Of a stretch of 64,000 nucleotides of DNA, positions 58,501 through 64,000 are shown in pieces. This stretch comes from Amphiura filiformis (taxonomy: Eukaryota > Echinodermata > Ophiuroidea > Amphilepidida > Amphiuridae). Positions within the stretch are counted from its first letter, which is position 1; each line of letters begins with the position of its first letter. The DNA lies in assembly GCF_039555335.1 (NCBI RefSeq), contig NC_092628.1, positions 61,486,235-61,550,234 of the forward strand, in the 5' to 3' direction. Both the position numbers and the translations under genes were made by a program. The notes beneath the pieces were generated by a model, which was not told the origin of the DNA, searched no databases, and saw only the letters and a list, made by a program, of their open reading frames with translations.

Positions 58501-61500
58501 TGCAACCTGCCCAAATATTGACTGGATATTTTCAAACAGTGAAACCTATTAAGTTCTTATGCCTCCGCTAGAGGCATTATGTTTCCTGATTGCCCGTCCG
58601 TCACTCAATCTGTCCAAGCTTGTGATGTGAATTGGTGGAGGGGTGGGAATTTGCTGAATTCCATAAGTTGTTTACCGCAAAATATGCTAACCAGGTAGCT
58701 CATTAATTTGAGCACATATTTTCAGAACTGGTAAGGTGTATGAGTAGTGAAACCTAGTGTAACAAAGCATATGAACAACCTCCTCACCTGATGAAATTAA
58801 ATTTCTGAAGGCATCACTACCAAAGCGGCCCCTTACCTGGGTTCTCTTTCTTACTCACCATACAGCTCTATATAGTGACTCTTTAATCACACCTTTTTTT
58901 ATTATCATTCTTTTTTCTCTTACCTCTCTTTTTCTTTTCTTTTTTAATTTTTTTTCGCCAAGTGAAATCGCCCTGTTAAAATAATGTGCATCAAGGTGGA
59001 GACATTGCATCCATGTTGCATCTAAATTACACATATTGAAATTAGTGTGCTCTTTAGATTAAGTGAAACAAGATATAACCTACTCACACATTTCTTAGTT
59101 CTTGTTAGTCTTAAACAGTCAAGTTAGTGGTTTATGGTAAACAACAATAACTCACACTTCAAAATTAAGATAAATTAATGCCTTGAATGTCCACACGGTG
59201 AAATAACATACATGTGCACGTGACACTGCAAATTTAAACCTTCAGGAGACTAAACTTCTATCTTCACACCTCACAGGCAACTCACCTTGCATCCTACATG
59301 CAATTCAACCTGCCGGTAATTTACCTCCACCCCGCAGGTAATTCTCCATACACCTGCACGTAACTTGCCTTATGCCACCACAGAAATTAAAACACCTATG
59401 GGCAAAACCGCACCCTGGAAACGAATCATCCTGTGTCCTACAAACACTAACCCACCAACCCTAATCCTGCAATTTAGCTCCTCCCATATAATCTACTTAA
59501 GATGGCATGTTGAAGCCAATTTCTTATCCACATCACATTTGTTCTTTTGCTCATAAAGATGCAAAAAAAACAAATGCTCCTGCTAAGGAAAGAGCCCAAT
59601 CTCCTGTGAAATTTTGTGAAACAAACTTCCAAATACACACACACACATAAACACACAAAATGGAGGAAAAGCCATCATAAAGGTTGTAGATGTCCATTAC
59701 AGTAATTTTGTTAATTCTTCCCGAGTTATGTGCTGTGCATCGAGCGTATACAGACGTGAATGCAAGAATTATAAACGATCAAACTGATTGGTTCATGACA
59801 ACACCACGGTTGATCCATTTAACCATCGGCATGTGGAAGGGTTGGAGACTTCGCCTATAGTTCTACCCGACTGATGATCATCAGCGACTCGGAACACGGA
59901 AGAATTAAAAAATGTACTTCAGTGACAGGTGAGATGAGTGAAGGACCAACTGCAAAAAGCGTGTTGAGCAAGATATATCATCTATATATGAAGCTATACC
60001 AGCACAGTTCAAATTATGAACAAGTCACATGCCTGTGCCCATCCTGTAAAAGCACCATTTTGCCAGTTATCATGTAACAGGCTTATGCACAAGCATGACA
60101 CACATTGTCCATGACATCGCAGCGGCTGAGTATAGTATACATACCGGCCTTCCTCATATCTTAAAGGGTTTACCAACCGATCACTAAGGTAATGCGCAAT
60201 TTTCAAAATAAGGATCACACAGGCTGTAATACATGCCAACATGTGTAACGTAACTACAAGTTTCCATACAGCATTGTCTGCAAAATAAAAAAAGCCAAAC
60301 GGGAAAAAAAACAAAAACAAATTCAATATTTTAATGCATATTAAAGTTGCTATTTTGAATAGATACTTACCTTCCTTCTTCAAATCTTAATGGGTTAACT
60401 AGTCGATCCTTGAGGTACAGTGCCACCTGTACCACTAAAATAGACATGCCAGTCATACAAGCAAGAATGTGAAACAATACTACTAGACGCCAATACGAAT
60501 TCTCTGAAATGAACATTACATAATAGTACTGTAAGTTGCATTGTTAGGAAGTGAGTTACTGCACCTAACCTTAACCCCAGTCCAAATTTTATCCCTGATC
60601 AATCTAAAAATAAAATGCAAAGGAGATTTATTTTCAATAAATAAGATCATGGCAATTAAAACTATGTCCTTATTCAACTGTTGCATGACAACATAACATT
60701 ATATTATAAAGTGGGATTTTGCAATAAATGCTATTATAAAATTTTCCTGTAAACTTTTGACAAGAGCATACTTTAAGCATACATCGCATATTTAATAAAT
60801 TGAAACACATGTGTTTCCGATTGGCTGTTGAGGTGATCTGTTGTTGCCAACTTGAGTGGAAATTTATGAATTAACTTCATGCCTTACGTGTTGTTTGCTC
60901 CAACTTTGCAACATCACAGTAGTATGTGCTCATCATCAACAGCAATTTGGGAAAATAAATATATATATGAAAACAACATGAAAATATTTGATCCTAATAA
61001 TATACAGAACAAATATTAACTTCTGCTGAGTACTGATGTCATTACTACCACATTTTCAGTAGTCAGCTGGGTAACATTATTTATGCAAAATCACTTACAT
61101 TATAAAGTCCAGCAATACGAAAATACTGGGAGTCAAATATGACATGGTACACCTAATTATCCCAAACTTGGCACAGCTTGGGTGTCGCTATAGCAAGCTA
61201 ATACCCACATGTAAATGTTGCATGCTAATTGCGTACTAAGCATAACAGTGACCCAGTTGTGTTCTAATCAAATGTTTAAAAAAGCGCAGTGATTTATAGT
61301 GTGCTATACCTAGGCACAACGCATGGATATTGATCCACAAGCCTCATCACACTTTACAGGTTGTCGCTGTCCACTACGGCCCCCATCATTCCATAACCCG
61401 TTTAACAACAACTCAAGAGAATTTGCTGCCTAGAAGCACACACCCTAGACATTCCAAAATAGACCTTCACAGCCAGGATCAGCTCCCCATGTTTCGTACG

Positions 61501-64000
61501 AGACAATTAGCAGTAAGTTCCTTGTCCAGGGGAATTTGAAGCCAACTCAATTTTTTCACACCCATAGTTGAACACCTTATCAATTGAGCTAACTTGGCTC
61601 CTTAAAATGTATCTTCCAGGACTTAAAATAGAGGGCATGTGAGAACATAATCACAAATGTCAATCCTGGGGGGGAATAGGAGACATGTCCCCCACACTTT
61701 GTTCCTTTTGGCAATTCACACAAACTGTCCCCTCCCACCAACACACCCCCACTTTCCAAGATGGATTGCTAAACTTTACACAATGGATGAGCTCCTGAAT
61801 GATTCAGTGCAGAGCAACAAACTAGTACTGCTGCCAACATCAACTTTTCTCATATCTCGGCTATAATCTGCTAATACATAAAATATGTAACCCGTCCTGA
61901 CAAAACCAGGAACAAGTCGCATTTTTGACATTTCATGATTTGAATAAAGATGTAAGCATGGAACAATAAATACTTTCAAGAATTTGAAAGTCCACTCAGT
62001 CCCAAGGTCAAATACCATGAAATAAGGAATTCCAAAATTTGATTTTTTTTTTCAAATGGAAATGGTTTTATTGCAGCTGGTCACATATATATGAATCCTT
62101 GCTGCACCATGAACAAACAGAATGTATATTTATTATTAGATAACAATTACAAAGATCACTCAAATACTTGAGTTATATCAGAGTGAACCAGCCATCGCTG
62201 AACAGAGACGGGGGCCGATACAAGCTACCAAGAGTGTACGACCCGATTTTGGGGTCAAGTGTCCGAAAGGTCGCTGACCTCTGAATTGGGTTGCCAGTCT
62301 GCTGATGAAAGTCGAAGTGTCGACTGAAAATTCCAGGTACGCAAATTTTTGTGTTGAGATCAAAGGTTTAAACCTCTAAATTATTGAGTCATATCGTTTA
62401 CATAAATGTTTCCCATATAGGCCTATTATGTACATAATCAAATTGGCAAAGTACATCACTGTTTTACTTTTAACAAACAAAGAGTTAAGGTACATTAAAC
62501 CAAAAAAAAATCATTTTCAAACATTTTGAGTTAATTTACACCATAATATCAGTTAAATTTTAATGTTTTTACTTGTTGCCAAAATTATTAAATAATAATA
62601 GTACCAACTGTCAGGAAGGCATTCTGGTCATTGTAAGGAATTAAAGGAAACCCACTGCAGCTTATCTTTGGAGTTCTATGGGGGTTTAATGTCTTATTGA
62701 GACATTACATTGTAATTCAAAATTGTTCCGTTGTCTTGTAAACACAACAAATTTGGCCGATTTCTTTTAGGTATGATAAGCTTGGACATGTGTAAACATT
62801 ATAAATACGCCCAAAAAGTTGCAAAAACATTAACCATTTAGATACATTATGGCTTTAAGGCCACAAACATCTACTGTGCATCACAATCAATGAAAAAAAC
62901 ATTTGCAATACAAGGTATATATCCACTAAACATGCTAAATGCAATTTATTGGATATATGGTCTACTTACCTACAACATCTGCAGAATACACAATGGACAA
63001 ACACACTAGGCAGGGAATTAGGTAGGCCGGCTGAAAAACAAAAACACAACAAAATGAAACTTTAATAAAAGGCCATTCTTTAATTAATTAGTGTACATTT
63101 TCCCTCCAAAACCAAGATTGGACTCTTAAAAAGTTATATTACAAATCCTGAGTTACGACTGATTAAAGGCCTATTGAGTGATTTGCTCATTCGGAGGATC
63201 GTAAAATTATCAAAATTGGTGCTAATATATAGCCTGCTAGTAGAAAAGCTGTGAGCCGTGTATTAAAGACAAAATAAGACATTTCATTTGAATCTGTAAT
63301 TTCTATACTTAAGTAGCTCTACATTAAATATATTTACAATGTATTTGAATGGGGCTACAACTTTGTCAAAACTGCTTTTTCTTCATGGAAAAAATACCTA
63401 ATGACAATTTTAATTACTCATCCTGCACTAAAGGCAATTTATGAATAATTTATATTTTTTACACCTTCGCTGGCAACACTGAATAGACCTTTAAATATCA
63501 AGCTAGGTCTGATTAAACTGCTTGAGTTGGGATTAGTTAATCTCTTAGAGAGGCAAATTTTTATGGTTCAAATTGATTCACTAAATAAACAATTTGAAAC
63601 CGATACTGTTATCTTAATTCCTGTAGAATTTCCATCATTAAGGCCTAAAAAAATTGTTTGATTGGCGTAACCCGACCGACCCTAAAAATAGGCCTGACCC
63701 TAGACTTATTCTCTTATATTTTTGCAAAAAAATTGAAAATTGAAATTTAAGAATTTTTTTAAAATGTGTGTAAAAAAATAAAAAACAAAAACAAATTGCC
63801 AACCGACCTATCCTAAATTTTTTTTTTTTTTATGTTACGCCAATCAAACAATTTTTTTAGGCCTAAGTACACAGTAAACAATGGGGTCAGTTGATGTGTA
63901 CATAATGTGAACCTGTTTTAATACATGTGAAACAAACACCAGCAAGCACACACCTGCTTTTCACAACGGGCTGAATGAAGATGCATAGGGCAATCTTGGT
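49383..64000 (-). CDS. Unidentified multi-pass membrane protein, 3' part, alternatively spliced (partial, 5' end outside window)
   Basis: Coding exons in transcription order: 63954-64000 (edge), 62970-63030, then either 60371-60503 or 60145-60277, then either 58128-58185 (stop) or 50758-50826 followed by 49383-49506 (stop). All junctions agree in phase. The chain shows hydrophobic spans: PAYLIPCLVCLSIVYSA; WRLVVLFHILACMTGMSILV followed by VQVALYL; LCGVIIVLVWMLIC then RCCGS; WLTLVVGLLPLVFWSMCC. The loop between spans two and three is KDRLVNPLRFEEGR. I do not recognise the family. Each exon is short, so the evidence is splice-site quality, phase agreement and hydrophobic content, and above all the near-identical duplicated exon. 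The two most distal exons could instead belong to a separate gene. Confidence 0.65.
50758..50826 (-). CDS. Membrane protein distal exon (third span)
   Basis: Acceptor TTTTTACAG, donor GTAAGT. In phase 2 it encodes ELCGVIIVLVWMLICRCCGS plus IR. Confidence 0.55.
51190..51400 (+). repeat. Duplicated segment, unfilled copy, with (ATAAT)n expansion
   Basis: GGCAGCAAAGATTACAACCA at its start and GATATTGATGAAAAATATTG near its end recur at 51563-51640, continued at 52234-52275. About 95 bases of ATAAT pentamer repeat lie at 51228-51322, with one ATATG interruption. Confidence 0.75.
51561..51639 (+). repeat. Duplicated segment, filled copy (left part)
   Basis: Matches 51190-51228 plus 51323-51357. 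Its continuation is at 52234-52275, beyond the family D insertion. Confidence 0.7.
51640..52233 (-). mobile_element. Family D element, copy 2, with GAATTA(A/T) target-site duplication
   Basis: Matches 10833-11270 in reverse at both ends. It is flanked by GAATTAT (51633-51639) and GAATTAA (52234-52240), and the unfilled relative at 51345-51365 has a single copy. The interior carries a poly-T/poly-G tract (51729-51753). No ORF. Confidence 0.7.
52531..52637 (+). CDS. Possible CUB-like exon (orphan)
   Basis: The plus frame reads YISNPNYTTYHDDLATIVYG, LKDDTQEQIKITAYK between CCAG and AAG|GTACAC. The order Y-I-S-N-P-N-Y, ..Y, hydrophobic strand, Q-x-I-K-I matches the first half of a CUB domain, but the usual Cys and Trp are missing. 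No partner exons were found on this strand. Confidence 0.3.
52640..54340. other. No further gene seen
   Basis: A plus ORF at 52735-53019 has no recognisable domain. A poly-C tract lies at about 53661-53673. The rest is AT-rich. Confidence 0.35.
54347..54465 (+). ncRNA. tRNA-like pol III element (tRNA pseudogene or SINE head)
   Basis: A-box TGGTGCAATCGGTTAGCGCG at 54356-54375 and B-box GGTTCGAACCC at 54419-54429 are well spaced, and a long T run follows (54452-54465), which would stop pol III. The D-arm pairs, but acceptor and T stems have mismatches, so a working tRNA is doubtful. Confidence 0.5.
54466..55702. other. No gene seen
   Basis: AT-rich with short poly-C and GTTGTTGTT stretches. 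Confidence 0.35.
55707..56778. mobile_element. piggyBac-type non-autonomous element with TTAA target sites
   Basis: TTAA lies at 55703-55706 and 56779-56782. Terminal inverted repeats are GGTGGCTGTGTACTCT and its near complement AGAGTACACAGCCGCG. About 1.07 kb with no transposase ORF. Confidence 0.7.
56783..58127. other. Intron or 3' untranslated sequence of the membrane protein gene
   Basis: Low-complexity AT-rich DNA with no exon seen. It is the 3' untranslated region if the short terminal exon is used. Confidence 0.35.
58128..58185 (-). CDS. Membrane protein short terminal exon
   Basis: Acceptor ATCCTGCAG. In phase 2 it encodes IPPENTILMRRTVGCPVG, then TGA at 58130-58128. Confidence 0.55.
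58186..60144. other. Intron of the membrane protein gene
   Basis: Includes a common-looking repeat (CCTCCGCTAGAGGCATTATG) near 58562 and a CACACACA stretch near 59637. Confidence 0.4.
60145..60277 (-). CDS. Membrane protein alternative exon b2 (133 nt)
   Basis: Encodes NAVWKLVVTLHMLACITACV, ILILKIAHYLSDRLVNPLRY, EEG. It has the same length and phases as b1, so including both would shift the frame. Mutually exclusive use is expected. Confidence 0.85.
60371..60503 (-). CDS. Membrane protein alternative exon b1 (133 nt)
   Basis: Encodes NSYWRLVVLFHILACMTGMS, ILVVQVALYLKDRLVNPLRF, EEG. Phase 1 in, phase 2 out. Confidence 0.85.
61323..61610. repeat. Dispersed repeat shared with 33780-34060
   Basis: Shares CAGCAGTAAGTTCC-type and TCAATTGAGCTAA-type blocks. 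Confidence 0.4.
62485..62872 (-). repeat. MITE family G, copy 2
   Basis: Inverse of 37100-37470, with TACATTATGGCTTTAAG at its right end. Confidence 0.65.
62970..63030 (-). CDS. Membrane protein exon (first visible transmembrane span)
   Basis: Acceptor TTTTTCAG, donor GTAAGT. Encodes PAYLIPCLVCLSIVYSADVV plus one base. Confidence 0.7.
63167..63495 (+). repeat. MITE family B, copy 2
   Basis: Starts GCCTATTGAGTGATTTGCTC and ends ACTGAATAGACCTTTAA. Same orientation as 5278-5653. Confidence 0.7.
63642..63864. repeat. MITE with perfect 31-base terminal inverted repeats
   Basis: AGGCCTAAAAAAATTGTTTG...GGCGTAAC at 63642-63672 is exactly complemented at 63834-63864. The interior is A/T-rich. Confidence 0.85.
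63954..64000 (-). CDS. Membrane protein exon at window edge
   Basis: Encodes QDCPMHLHSARCEKQ up to donor GTGTGT. It is cut by the window end. Phase 0 fits the next exon. Confidence 0.5.

Larger units (their letters stand above)
60504..62969. other. Intron of the membrane protein gene
   Basis: Contains the dispersed repeat at 61323-61610 and MITE family G copy 2. No exon seen. Confidence 0.4.

Noticed and set aside
1-64000. Retroviral, LTR or Polinton-type element
   Set aside because: No paired long terminal direct repeats, capsid, protease or integrase signature was seen. The retroelement relics are LINE or Penelope-like.

Overview
This is eukaryotic genomic DNA: AT-rich, intron-rich, GT-AG spliced, packed with short inverted-repeat transposons. 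The families present (a TRPM2-like channel with a NUDT9 domain, an apolipoprotein D-like lipocalin, an effector caspase, a single-exon-per-domain HYR protein) and the dense MITE content fit a marine invertebrate deuterostome such as an echinoderm or hemichordate. That placement is an inference; no species can be named from the sequence alone.

Layout. (1) 270-7419, plus strand: last nine coding exons of a TRPM2-like channel. Its C-terminal NUDT9-type domain keeps an enzyme-like Nudix box. The rest of the channel lies left of the window. (2) 12582-18635, minus: complete four-exon secreted lipocalin (226 aa). Its 4.4-kb first intron holds a LINE carrying two nested retroelement insertions, and its second intron holds two histone-type 3' stem-loops. 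(3) 21043-27868, minus: complete nine-exon membrane protein (655 aa) with a cytoplasmic PPPY tail, a transmembrane segment, six HYR domains, a Ser/Thr stalk and a second transmembrane segment. (4) 30944-35440, minus: effector-type caspase in five exons, with a candidate upstream coding exon at 37642-37795 and a 0.9-kb tandem duplication of its 3' end. (5) 49383-64000, minus: 3' part of an unidentified multi-pass membrane protein with a pair of 133-nt, phase-identical alternative exons and two possible 3' ends.

The remainder is intronic or intergenic. It contains a mariner relic, a piggyBac-type TTAA element, an 18-bp-TSD insertion, many MITE families (several present twice, often inverted), LINE tails, a tRNA-like pol III element and micro/minisatellites. 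The genes show no obvious pathway relation to each other. Exon coordinates come from reading frame, splice-site and phase agreement by eye. No alignment or search was run, and repeat borders are accurate only to a few bases unless a target-site duplication is stated.
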